Below are positions 7,383 through 14,482 of a stretch of DNA of 27,817 nt, piece by piece (the stretch's first letter is position 1; every line of letters begins with the position of its first letter). This DNA is from CAZCFB01 sp964511535. GTDB lineage: Bacteria; Myxococcota_A; Polyangia; GCA-2747355; CAZCFB01. A program made the translations under genes and the position numbers. The notes beneath the pieces were generated by a model. It made no database searches. It was not told the DNA's origin and saw nothing but the letters and a program-made list of their open reading frames with translations. Location of the stretch: assembly GCA_964511535.1 (NCBI GenBank), contig CAZEFW010000129.1, forward strand, positions 1 to 27,817, in the 5' to 3' direction.

Positions 7383-8942
7383 CTACTTGCACGCCGCTGC
7401 CCCCGCCTCTGGCAACAGCAGAAACCCCAGCGTCCTCGGCGGCAGGTCCATGTATGGGCCGTCGCCCTCGGCGGAGACCAGCTGCGGGGCGGTGCCGTCG
7501 GCCGCGGCCTTCAGCGTCGCGCCGTTGAGCTTGATGGCGCCCGAAGACAGGCTGTCAGCAGACAGCAGGTAGCGCCGCGACGGTCCGGTCAGGCCGGGCA
7601 GCTCCATGCGAACAGTCCGCTTCGCGTCGAGGTTGATCAGCGCAGCGGTCACCGCGCCGGCCTTGCCCATCTTGGCCCCGGCGCAGTGGGCGTAGACCCG
7701 CACCAGCCTGTGGCCGGCAGGCACCGTGGCGGCCAGCACCTTTTGCCCCATCAGCTTGCGCCACAGCAGCGACACCCAGTAGTCCGGCTTCGGCGCCAGC
7801 GTGACCTCGTCGATCAGCCCGTAGTTGGAGCCGGACAGGTTCTGCCGGATCACCCGCTTGTGCCCACGCCGGGCCAGGGCGCCCAGCTGGTCGAGCCACC
7901 AGAAACAGCCCGCGAAGGCGTCCGATACCCCCGGCTCGCCGCCACACTGGGCGTTGCCCGTCTCGCCAAGCCAGATGTCCACGCCCGGCGCGTGCTTGCT
8001 GGCCAACCCCTCCACCTCGTCGGCCCATTTATGCAGCTCGTCGAGGTTGCCCGGGTCGAGCATGGTCTCCGCCGACGCCGGCCTGCTCTTGACGGGACAG
8101 CGGATCGACTGCTGCGGATAGTAGTGCCAGGTGACCAGCCCGAGCTCCTTGCCGCCGACGGGCATGAAGGACTTGTAGAAGCCATGGAAGTCGCCAACCC
8201 CGGGCCAGTACGCGCACGACGGCCCCGCCAGCCGGGCCCCGGGCGCCTCGACGGCCAGCAGCCCCTGCGCGGTTTTGAGATCTTGCCCGTAGGTCGCGCC
8301 GTCGAAGCTGGTCATCTTGTAGAACAGCAGGTAGCCGTTGACCTCGTTGCCCAGCTCCCAGACATCCACCGGATAGCCTCTCTTCCTGGTGTAAGCCAGC
8401 AGCGTCCTGGCCTGCTCCGCGGTCCACTTGCCCGCGCTGTCCCGGGGGCCAGGCCCGGCGTTGAGCGTGAACATCAGCCGCAGCCCCAGGGCGGCGGCGA
8501 AGTCGCCCACGCCGTCCCACTGCTTCCGGGTCAGCACGTACTTGTAATGCGCCGGTGCCTTGGCCCGCGGACTGTCCGACAGGTCGTAGAAGGTCTCGTC
8601 CGCCGCGGTGCCGCCGATGCGCAGGGTAAACGGCGCCAGCGCGGAGGCGAGCTTTCGCAGGCGCGCTCGGGAGAAGTCGTACGGCGGCACCTTGACGTTG
8701 CCCGCCATGCTGCCCGAGCCCCGGGGATCCCAGAACAGGCCGCCCACCACCTGCGCCGTGTCCACCGCGATGGACAAGAAGTGCGCGTCCACCGTCGCCG
8801 CCGCGCTGGCGGTGTCCACGGTGAGCGCGACCTTCCAGGTGGGCGGCGGGTCGCCCGACATGCCCTCACCGCAGGCACCGAGGATCGCCAGCGATGCCAG
8901 CAGCGCCGGCGCCACCCACGGATGCCCGGACGACAGGCTCAC
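7383..8942 (-). CDS. Heparanase-like glycoside hydrolase (GH79) lipoprotein
   Basis: A 519-aa exported protein whose barrel resembles heparanase: LRIGGTAADETFYDL, WELGNEVNGY, an HYYPQQ segment, then DIWLGETGNAQCGG and WLDQLGALARRG, IRQNLSGSNYGLID and PDYWVSLLWRKLMGQKVL. Glu200 (in GNEV) and Glu327 (in LGET) are placed like the acid/base and nucleophile of the GH-A clan. The C-terminal part looks like the accessory beta domain (LINLDAKRTVRMELPG). GH79 enzymes cleave beta-glucuronides such as heparan sulfate; the actual substrate here is unknown. A signal peptide ends LAILGAC, so Cys24 is probably lipidated. The GTG start abuts the TAG stop of the upstream gene with no visible Shine-Dalgarno, implying translational coupling to the AgmX-like protein. 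Confidence 0.82.
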   Translation of the reverse strand: MSLSSGHPWVAPALLASLAILGACGEGMSGDPPPTWKVALTVDTASAAATVDAHFLSIAVDTAQVVGGLFWDPRGSGSMAGNVKVPPYDFSRARLRKLASALAPFTLRIGGTAADETFYDLSDSPRAKAPAHYKYVLTRKQWDGVGDFAAALGLRLMFTLNAGPGPRDSAGKWTAEQARTLLAYTRKRGYPVDVWELGNEVNGYLLFYKMTSFDGATYGQDLKTAQGLLAVEAPGARLAGPSCAYWPGVGDFHGFYKSFMPVGGKELGLVTWHYYPQQSIRCPVKSRPASAETMLDPGNLDELHKWADEVEGLASKHAPGVDIWLGETGNAQCGGEPGVSDAFAGCFWWLDQLGALARRGHKRVIRQNLSGSNYGLIDEVTLAPKPDYWVSLLWRKLMGQKVLAATVPAGHRLVRVYAHCAGAKMGKAGAVTAALINLDAKRTVRMELPGLTGPSRRYLLSADSLSSGAIKLNGATLKAAADGTAPQLVSAEGDGPYMDLPPRTLGFLLLPEAGAAACK

Positions 8943-11501
8943 CTACCGGATGATGTAAGGGTACTGGAAGGTCATCGCGGGACCGCCAAAGCGCGGGAAG
9001 CGGGCGGCGAACTTGGCCGACGCCACCACGCACTTGCCAGCGGGCGAGTCCCGGTAGCTCCCCAGGGCGGTGCCCTTGACGATTCGGCCGGTGCGGCCGT
9101 CCACGGTGACCTTGATGGTCACGGTGCCGCCCCCCGTCATCTTGCTCCGGCAGGCCTGCACCCCGAGGTTCGCGCGCTTCATGCCCGCGCGGACCTGATC
9201 CCTCGTGAGGCTATCGGGCAGGTCATCGTCCACCGGAGGCAGGGGCGCGGGCGCCGCCTTCTTCTTGACCGGCGCGGGCCGGGCGGCGGCCTCCTCTTTG
9301 GCCAGGGCGTTGTCGATCAGGTCGTCCAGCGCGTCGCCCTTGGGCTTGGGCCGGGCGGCCTTCTTCACTGGCCTGGGCGCGGGCCGCGCCGCCGGGCGAA
9401 CCGGCGCGGGGGTCGGCTCGCGGACGGGGGTCGGCTCAGGGGCGGCCGCAGCCTTGCGCGGCGAAGCCTTGCGCGGGGATGATCCCTTGCGCGCCTTCTT
9501 GCGCGCGGCCACCTTGACCCGGGGCTTCTGCTTGCTCTCGGGCGCTGCCGTGCTGGCCTTGTCGTCGACGTCCGCCTTGCCTGCCGGCTCCTCCTGCGCC
9601 TCTCCCGGCGCGGCCGCGGCCGCGGGCGGCTTGTCCGCAGGCGCCTTGCCCGCGGCCACCGCCTGCTCTTCGCCAGCCGAGGGCCCGGAGAAGAACGCCG
9701 CCACCAGATCCGGCCTGAACATGTACAGCCCACCCAGCAGCAACCCCAGCGTGACCACCACCCCTGCCGCTGAGATCAGCACCACGGTGCCGAGCCCCAT
9801 CTTGCGCTTCTCGGTGTCGTCCACCGGGAAGAGGATGGGCGAGGCAGCGGGCGCGGCAGGCAGGGGCGCCAGGTCCGACTCTTCCTCCTGCGCGCCACCC
9901 ATGTGCGAGCCGGCGAGGGGCTTGATGTCGATGAGCGATGAGTCGCCAGCGTCCAGCTCGGCCTGCATATCCTCGCTCATCTTGACCAGCTGTGAACGGG
10001 AAAAGAGCGCCGAATCCTCGCTGCGCGCGCCGGCCAGCTCTCCGGTGGCCAGGCCCGTCAGGGGGGGCTCGTCCTCCTCCACTGCGGCCCCTGCCGCCGC
10101 GAGGGCCTGCTCTGCCAGCGGCTGGATATCATGGAGCCCCGAGTCCTCGGTTCGCTCCTCCAACTCCTCGCTGCCCTCACCGACCACGCTCGCGGCCAGC
10201 CTCTGGAATTGGGTCTGGGAGAAGAGCACCGAGTCCTTGGCCCTGGCGGCCACGAGCCCGTCGCCCATGGTGTACTGCTCCTGGGATTCCGGCTCAGGCT
10301 CCGGCCCGGGCTCCGGCTCCTCGGCGCGCTCGGCCTCGGGCCCGACCTCCGGCTCGACCTCCGGCTCGACCTCTGGCTCGACCTCCGGCTCGACCTCCGG
10401 CTCGACCTCCGGCTCCGGCTCCGGCCCGGGCTCCGGCTCCTCGGCAGGCGCGCGTGACACCTCGGGCGGCGCCGTCTCCGGATAATCCACCGGGTACGGG
10501 GTCGGGGTCGGGTCGTAGTCCGAGTCGCGGACATTGCCGTCCTCGTGCACCGGCGTCGGCGAGGGATCGAACTCCGTTTCGCGGCCCCGCTCCTGCTCAT
10601 GCACCGGCGTCGGCGAGGGATCGAACTCCGTTTCGCGGCCCTGCTCCTGCTCGTGAACCGGCGTGGGCGAGGGGTCGAACTCGGTGTCGCGACCGTGCCC
10701 GTCCTCTGGCGCCGGGCGCCTGCTGGCCCTGCCCTGAGCCGCCGCCTCGTCGGTGGGCTCGTCCTCGTCGAACTGACGGGACGCGCCGGCGCCGGTCTGC
10801 CGCACCTCCTCGTAGACCACCGCCTTCTTCGGTTCTTCCTCGGCCTCCGGGCGCACCTTCTCCACGCCCGGCTGGGACGGCTGGCGCCCAAAGAGCTCGC
10901 CGATGTCGTCCTCCAGCCGCATCTCCTGCGAGGTGCTCGAAGACGGCATGGCGTCCTCCACACCATCGCTGATCAGCTTGTCGATCTGGTCCTGATCCCA
11001 GCGGGTGGTCGCCGCGTTGGGATCGACGCCTCCGGAGAGCTCAACCACCCCTTCGGGAGGCGGCTCCTGTACCGGCAGGGGCTCCACCACCGGCGCCGAG
11101 GCGTCGTCGGGGATGGACGGAACCGAGCTCTCGCGATACGCATCCACCGCAGAGGACTCGCGGGCCTCCTGGGAGGCCCCCTCCTGCAGGATCTTCTCGA
11201 CGTCCTCGGGGCCCGTGATGTGAAACAGGGGCTGGGTGGTGCTCATGTTCGGACGCGCCGGGGTCGGCTCGTCCTCCATGGGGTCCGACACCTCCCCTGA
11301 CCCCGGGAGGATCATGTCGCCGAACTCCTCCACGTTACCCAGCCGCACCCACTCCTTCATCCCCTTGCGCCAGGCGTAAGTGCGGATGGTGACCTGTCCC
11401 TGGTGGTACCGATCTCTGACCTCTTGCTCGGTCAGTGGTCCGACACGCTTCTTCTTGATGACCAGGGACCAGATGGGTCCGTCCTGCGCGCTGTTGCCCA
11501 C
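8943..11501 (-). CDS. AgmX/GltJ-like protein (GYF domain, TM helix, AgmX/PglI C-terminus)
   Basis: An 852-aa protein. Residues about 10-60 form a GYF_2-type domain (GPIWSLVIKKKRVGPLTEQE, then AWRKGMKEWVRL). A long acidic, low-complexity region follows, with three 18-residue repeats containing ETEFDPSPTPVHE, a PEVEPEV run and two copies of a segment like DSVLFSQTQ followed by DIQPLA. One membrane helix lies at about 567-593, then an Ala/Pro/Lys-rich periplasmic-type linker and a C-terminal domain (about 760-852: DQVRAGMKRANLGVQACR, GTVTIKVTVDG, FPRFGG) of the AgmX/PglI type, related in layout to TonB. Myxococcus AgmX/GltJ is part of the gliding and adhesion machinery; no other glt gene is visible, so the role here is open. 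I chose GTG 11501 because GGAGG sits seven bases upstream of it; the TTG at 11531 has none. Confidence 0.82.
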   Translation of the reverse strand: MGNSAQDGPIWSLVIKKKRVGPLTEQEVRDRYHQGQVTIRTYAWRKGMKEWVRLGNVEEFGDMILPGSGEVSDPMEDEPTPARPNMSTTQPLFHITGPEDVEKILQEGASQEARESSAVDAYRESSVPSIPDDASAPVVEPLPVQEPPPEGVVELSGGVDPNAATTRWDQDQIDKLISDGVEDAMPSSSTSQEMRLEDDIGELFGRQPSQPGVEKVRPEAEEEPKKAVVYEEVRQTGAGASRQFDEDEPTDEAAAQGRASRRPAPEDGHGRDTEFDPSPTPVHEQEQGRETEFDPSPTPVHEQERGRETEFDPSPTPVHEDGNVRDSDYDPTPTPYPVDYPETAPPEVSRAPAEEPEPGPEPEPEVEPEVEPEVEPEVEPEVEPEVGPEAERAEEPEPGPEPEPESQEQYTMGDGLVAARAKDSVLFSQTQFQRLAASVVGEGSEELEERTEDSGLHDIQPLAEQALAAAGAAVEEDEPPLTGLATGELAGARSEDSALFSRSQLVKMSEDMQAELDAGDSSLIDIKPLAGSHMGGAQEEESDLAPLPAAPAASPILFPVDDTEKRKMGLGTVVLISAAGVVVTLGLLLGGLYMFRPDLVAAFFSGPSAGEEQAVAAGKAPADKPPAAAAAPGEAQEEPAGKADVDDKASTAAPESKQKPRVKVAARKKARKGSSPRKASPRKAAAAPEPTPVREPTPAPVRPAARPAPRPVKKAARPKPKGDALDDLIDNALAKEEAAARPAPVKKKAAPAPLPPVDDDLPDSLTRDQVRAGMKRANLGVQACRSKMTGGGTVTIKVTVDGRTGRIVKGTALGSYRDSPAGKCVVASAKFAARFPRFGGPAMTFQYPYIIR
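10501..10690 (-). repeat. 54-bp coding repeats in the AgmX-like gene
   Basis: The block beginning CGGCGTCGGCGAGG recurs at 10551 and 10605, and with small changes at 10659, a 54-base (18-codon) period. A fourth, degenerate copy (YDPTPTPYPVD) lies at about 10500. The copies at 10551 and 10605 are nearly identical at DNA level, suggesting recent expansion. Confidence 0.85.
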
Positions 11502-11508
11502 GCCAGTG

Positions 11509-11513
11509 CCTCC
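11509..11513 (-). promoter_or_regulatory. Shine-Dalgarno deciding the AgmX-like start
   Basis: GGAGG on the minus strand with a 7-base spacer to GTG at 11501. It lies inside the extended frame that opens at TTG 11531, which argues that the longer form is not used. Confidence 0.7.
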
Positions 11514-11589
11514 ACGACTTCTTGGCTTCAATTCGCGTACGACGCTGATTCTTACCCCTTAATGGCACCAGAGCAAGTCAACGCGTCCC

Positions 11590-11601
11590 GATGATATCAT
11601 C
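11590..11601. promoter_or_regulatory. 12-bp perfect palindrome between divergent genes
   Basis: GATGATATCATC is a perfect dyad in the 149-base gap between the AgmX-like gene (minus) and the dehydrogenase gene (plus), 49 bases before the plus-strand start. It is a plausible operator for either gene. No regulator gene is visible nearby. Confidence 0.35.
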
Positions 11602-11650
11602 AACGATCTCCACACACCGCATTCCGTACAACCCCCTGGAGGATTGGACA

Positions 11651-12622
11651 ATGTCACTGCCGCCTTCCTTTGCCGGGCTCTGGCTCGAAAACGCGACGCT
11701 GCAGCTTCGCCGCCACCTGCCGCTTCCCGATCTGGCCCCCGGCGAAGCGTTGATCCGCACCCGGCTGGCCGGGATCTGCGGCACCGACCTCGAGTTGACC
11801 CGCGGCTACTACCCGTACGCCGGGGTGCCGGGGCACGAGTTCGTCGGGCAGGTGGTCAGCTGCCCGGACCGGCCGCAGCTGAAGGGCGCCCGGGTGGTGG
11901 GGGAGATCAACGCCGCGTGCCACGCTTGCCCCACCTGCGCCGCCGGGCGCACCACCCACTGCCCCACGCGCACGGTGCTCGGCATCGTCAACCGCCAGGG
12001 GGTGTTCGGGCGGTACTTCACCCTGCCGGCGCGAAACCTGCACGTGGTCCCCGATGGCCTCACGGACGAGGTGGCGGTCTTCACCGAGCCCCTGGCCGCG
12101 GCGCTGCGAATCCTCGAGCAGGTGCAGATCTCCGCGGACAGCCGGGTCTGCCTGGTGGGCGCAGGCCGCCTGGGCCAGCTCGTCGCCCGGGTGCTGCACG
12201 GGACCGGCTGCCAGCTGCAGGTCCTGGATCCCTCGGCCCGGGCCAGAGCTTCGATGCAGGCCGCCGGCATCGGCGCGGTAGACCATGTCCCCCCGGGTGA
12301 GGCGGACTTCGTGGTGGAGGCGAGCGGCTCACCGGCCGGCTTCGAGGCGGCCCGAGCAGCGGTCCGGCCCGGCGGCACCATCGTGGCCAAGAGCACCTAC
12401 CACGGCCAGCTGACCTTCGACTACTCCGCGCTGGTGGTGGACGAGATCACCGTGGTGGGCTCACGCTGCGGCCCCTTCGCCCCGGCCCTGGAGATGCTGG
12501 CCAGCGGCGCGCTGGATCCGACCCCATTGATCCAGGCCAGATATGGGCTGGACCGGGGCGTGGCCGCCATGGATGAGGCGGCAAAGCCGGGAGCAACGAA
12601 GGTTTTACTGGAAATTGATTAA
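11651..12622 (+). CDS. Zinc-dependent alcohol dehydrogenase-like oxidoreductase
   Basis: A 323-aa medium-chain dehydrogenase/reductase. Catalytic zinc ligands are visible as Cys43 (AGICGTDLEL), His62-Glu63 (PGHEFVG) and Glu in FTEPLAAAL. The structural zinc lobe has Cys90, 93, 96 and 104 (C-x2-C-x2-C-x7-C). The Rossmann motif LVGAGRLGQL follows, then a second nucleotide-domain half with VVEASGS and VRPGGTIVAKSTY. It is slightly short for the family (usually 340-360 aa). The substrate is not predictable; polyol, sugar or alcohol oxidation with NAD(P) are all possible. ATG 11651 has GGAGG with an eight-base spacer; an upstream ATG at 11591 in the same frame lies in the palindrome and lacks a ribosome site. 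It converges on the HEAT gene with one base between the stop codons. Confidence 0.88.
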   Translation: MSLPPSFAGLWLENATLQLRRHLPLPDLAPGEALIRTRLAGICGTDLELTRGYYPYAGVPGHEFVGQVVSCPDRPQLKGARVVGEINAACHACPTCAAGRTTHCPTRTVLGIVNRQGVFGRYFTLPARNLHVVPDGLTDEVAVFTEPLAAALRILEQVQISADSRVCLVGAGRLGQLVARVLHGTGCQLQVLDPSARARASMQAAGIGAVDHVPPGEADFVVEASGSPAGFEAARAAVRPGGTIVAKSTYHGQLTFDYSALVVDEITVVGSRCGPFAPALEMLASGALDPTPLIQARYGLDRGVAAMDEAAKPGATKVLLEID

Positions 12623-12623
12623 A

Positions 12624-13298
12624 CTACGAAGATAGCGACGTCAGCGCCTCACGCGCCGCTCGCCCCACGGTCAACGGCCGCAGCTCGCCTGCTTCGAAGT
12701 CGTAGCGCTCGAAGCCCGCCTCGTCGCCCACCAGCGCCTCGAGCGCCCCCCGCGCGGCCGCCGCGCCCAGGCGACCCAGGGCGATGGCCGAGTGGCCCCG
12801 CACCGCCGGGTCAGCGTGGCCGAGGTTGCGCGTCATCGGCGCCACCTCGGCGGCCAGGTGGCTTGCGGCGCCAGCGGAGACCAGCCTCCCCACGGCCCAG
12901 GCGCACCCCGCCTCCCACGGCTCAGTGTCTCCGAAGGCCACCACCATCGACGCAAAGTCTTCCTGCAACCACTTGACCTGGCTCAGCATCTCGGCCACCA
13001 CCTCGGCCGCGTGCCACGCCGTGCCGCCGCTCTCCTCCGTCATGGTCCACAGCTGGCGACGCACCAGGTCCTTGACGTAGGCCCCCTCGCCGTCCCCGTC
13101 GATGGCCTTCGCCACCACCCCGAGGGCCTCGATGGCGCGCCAGCGCAGCAGGTCGTCGCGCTCGTTGAGCAGGCCGATGAGGGCGCTCGGGATGTTCGGC
13201 TCCCGGTCGTTCATCTCGAGGATGGCGTCCAGGTCGCGTTCGCGAAGCAATGCCTCCACCGCCATCTTGCGGCGCTGTCTTCTGGAGATTCTGGCCAT
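12624..13298 (-). CDS. HEAT-repeat protein (DVU0298-like)
   Basis: A 224-aa soluble helical protein with a basic N-terminus (MARISRRQRRK) and recurring HEAT-type helices: LLRWRAIEALGVVAKAI, TAWHAAEVVAEML, WEAGCAWAVGRLVS and VRGHSAIALGRLGAAAA. The segment WTMTEESGGTAWHAAE recalls the DVU0298 family of deltaproteobacterial HEAT proteins, a recollection rather than a search result. HEAT solenoids bind proteins or act as lyase scaffolds; no active site is evident. The gene starts seven bases after the ferritin-like stop, with no clear Shine-Dalgarno, so it is probably translated by coupling as the last gene of the nifU-nifS-ferritin operon. Confidence 0.75.
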   Translation of the reverse strand: MARISRRQRRKMAVEALLRERDLDAILEMNDREPNIPSALIGLLNERDDLLRWRAIEALGVVAKAIDGDGEGAYVKDLVRRQLWTMTEESGGTAWHAAEVVAEMLSQVKWLQEDFASMVVAFGDTEPWEAGCAWAVGRLVSAGAASHLAAEVAPMTRNLGHADPAVRGHSAIALGRLGAAAARGALEALVGDEAGFERYDFEAGELRPLTVGRAAREALTSLSS

Positions 13299-13305
13299 GG
13301 TTTTA

Positions 13306-13821
13306 TTAGAAAGGAGAAAAACCGCTGTCGGACCAATAATCGCCCTTGAGCGTTTCCTGTTGCCGCAGCAGCGCGTGGTAGTGGGTCGACTCCCAGGTGG
13401 CGAGCTCGGTGAAGAAGTTCTTCACCGTGGGGTCGGCGCTGGCGCCGGCCTGCTCCTTGTAGAAGCTCATGGCCGACAGCTCCAGCTGGATGGCGATGGA
13501 CACCGCGCTCATCTCGAAGTGGGCCTCCTTGATGCGCGCCTTGAGCACCGACGAGAAGATCGGGCTCTCGCCGCTCAGATCGACCCGGTGCTCCAGCTTG
13601 AACTCGGAGTCGGCCTCGCCGGTCTCGGTGATGTGCTCGTACTGGTGCCGCAGGAAGCGGTTGTGATCCAGCTCCTCCTGGGCCAGCTTCTCGAACACCT
13701 CCTTGCCCTGGCGGTCCTCGGTGTTACGCGCCGCCATGAGGTAGAAGTGGTAGCCGTCCTGCTCGGCCTGGATCGCCTTGAGCAACCCCTCGGTGATCTG
13801 CTTTTTAGCCGCTTCGTCCAT
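13306..13821 (-). CDS. Ferritin-like diiron protein (copy B)
   Basis: A 171-aa four-helix-bundle protein of the rubrerythrin/ferritin superfamily. Likely diiron ligands are Glu20, Glu50 and His53 (EELDH) in the first half and Glu114, Glu144 and His147 (ATWESTH) in the second. There is no C-terminal rubredoxin domain. Such proteins typically reduce peroxide or oxidise and store iron. GGAG stands seven bases before the ATG. The gene lies in a minus-strand run behind nifU, nifS and a second ferritin-like gene of the same length, so a role in iron supply or oxidant protection for Fe-S assembly is likely but inferred. The two copies are clearly diverged in sequence. Confidence 0.85.
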   Translation of the reverse strand: MDEAAKKQITEGLLKAIQAEQDGYHFYLMAARNTEDRQGKEVFEKLAQEELDHNRFLRHQYEHITETGEADSEFKLEHRVDLSGESPIFSSVLKARIKEAHFEMSAVSIAIQLELSAMSFYKEQAGASADPTVKNFFTELATWESTHYHALLRQQETLKGDYWSDSGFSPF

Positions 13822-13847
13822 CTCGTCACTCCGGAATCTCTGGCAGA

Positions 13848-13889
13848 CCTGAAGCCTGAAGCCTGAAGCCTGAAGCCTGAAGTCTGAAG
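13848..13889 (-). repeat. Heptamer array, unit AGGCTTC on the sense strand
   Basis: Six consecutive 7-base units on the plus strand (five CCTGAAG, one TCTGAAG) fill most of the 90-base gap between the two ferritin-like genes. In the direction of transcription the unit is AGGCTTC, one base different from AGGCTTG in the array at 27771-27817. Confidence 0.92.
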
Positions 13890-13892
13890 CCT

Positions 13893-13909
13893 CGGGCGCG
13901 AAGCGCCCG
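13893..13909 (-). terminator. GC hairpin directly behind a stop codon
   Basis: CGGGCGC-TTC-GCGCCCG (minus strand), a perfect 7-bp stem with a UUC loop, starts three bases after the TAG of ferritin-like copy A and is followed by the heptamer array. There is no U-tract, so it may act as a 3'-end stabiliser or attenuator rather than a full terminator. Confidence 0.5.
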
Positions 13910-13911
13910 CA

Positions 13912-14427
13912 CTAGCCGTCCTGGAACTCCCACTCCTTGACGTCAAACCAGTAGCCCATGCCCTGCACCGAGTCGATCTCGGCCTGGACGATGGCGGCGT
14001 GCCCCTCCTCGATCTCCACGAACCGCTCGAACAGCTGCTGGCCCTCGTCGGACAGCTCGGAGACCATGCGCTTGTAGAACGCGCCGGTCTCCTGCTCCAG
14101 GGAGAGCGCGCGCTGCAGCCACTCCAGCTCGGCGGTGCCCATGTTGCCCTTGGTCTCGACCGTCTTCTGCAGGCGATCCACGCCCTCCTTGATGCGGGCC
14201 ACGGTGGGCACCACGGTGCCGAGGGTCTCGATGGTGATGTGCCCTGTTTTCTGCCACTCTGACAGCCGGCTGTTGAGGTAGTCGATGTGCCCCTGCTCCT
14301 CGTCTCCGAGGGTGGAGAACACCTTCTTGCCCGCGTCGTCCGTGGCGGCTTCGGCGGCCTCGCGGTAGGTCTGCGCCACCCGGTTCTCGTATTCGATGGC
14401 CGTCTTGATGGCCTCTTCGATGGTCAT
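13912..14427 (-). CDS. Ferritin-like diiron protein (copy A)
   Basis: A 171-aa ferritin/rubrerythrin-superfamily protein. Helix 1 carries Glu residues in AIEYENRVAQTYREAAE; helix 2 has EEQGH (Glu44, His47); the second pair is SLEQETGAFYKRM and EIEEGH (Glu140, His143). It ends WFDVKEWEFQDG without a rubredoxin domain. I chose ATG 14427 because AAGGAG stands five bases upstream; the frame is open 24 codons further, but that part overlaps nifS and has no ribosome site. It lies 55 bases behind nifS and before ferritin-like copy B. Function in iron storage, peroxide reduction or iron delivery is inferred from the family and context. Confidence 0.85.
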   Translation of the reverse strand: MTIEEAIKTAIEYENRVAQTYREAAEAATDDAGKKVFSTLGDEEQGHIDYLNSRLSEWQKTGHITIETLGTVVPTVARIKEGVDRLQKTVETKGNMGTAELEWLQRALSLEQETGAFYKRMVSELSDEGQQLFERFVEIEEGHAAIVQAEIDSVQGMGYWFDVKEWEFQDG

Positions 14428-14482
14428 GGTCGCTCCTTGGCGTCTGAGAGGGTTTCGTCCCTGACTCTGCTCATTAGCGGGA

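Noticed and set aside
10501..10690. 54-bp repeats as a CRISPR or intergenic array
   Set aside because: They are in frame inside the AgmX-like gene and encode an 18-residue repeat.
11502..11531. TTG start for the AgmX-like gene
   Set aside because: GGAGG is placed correctly for GTG 11501 and lies inside the longer version; TTG has no ribosome site.
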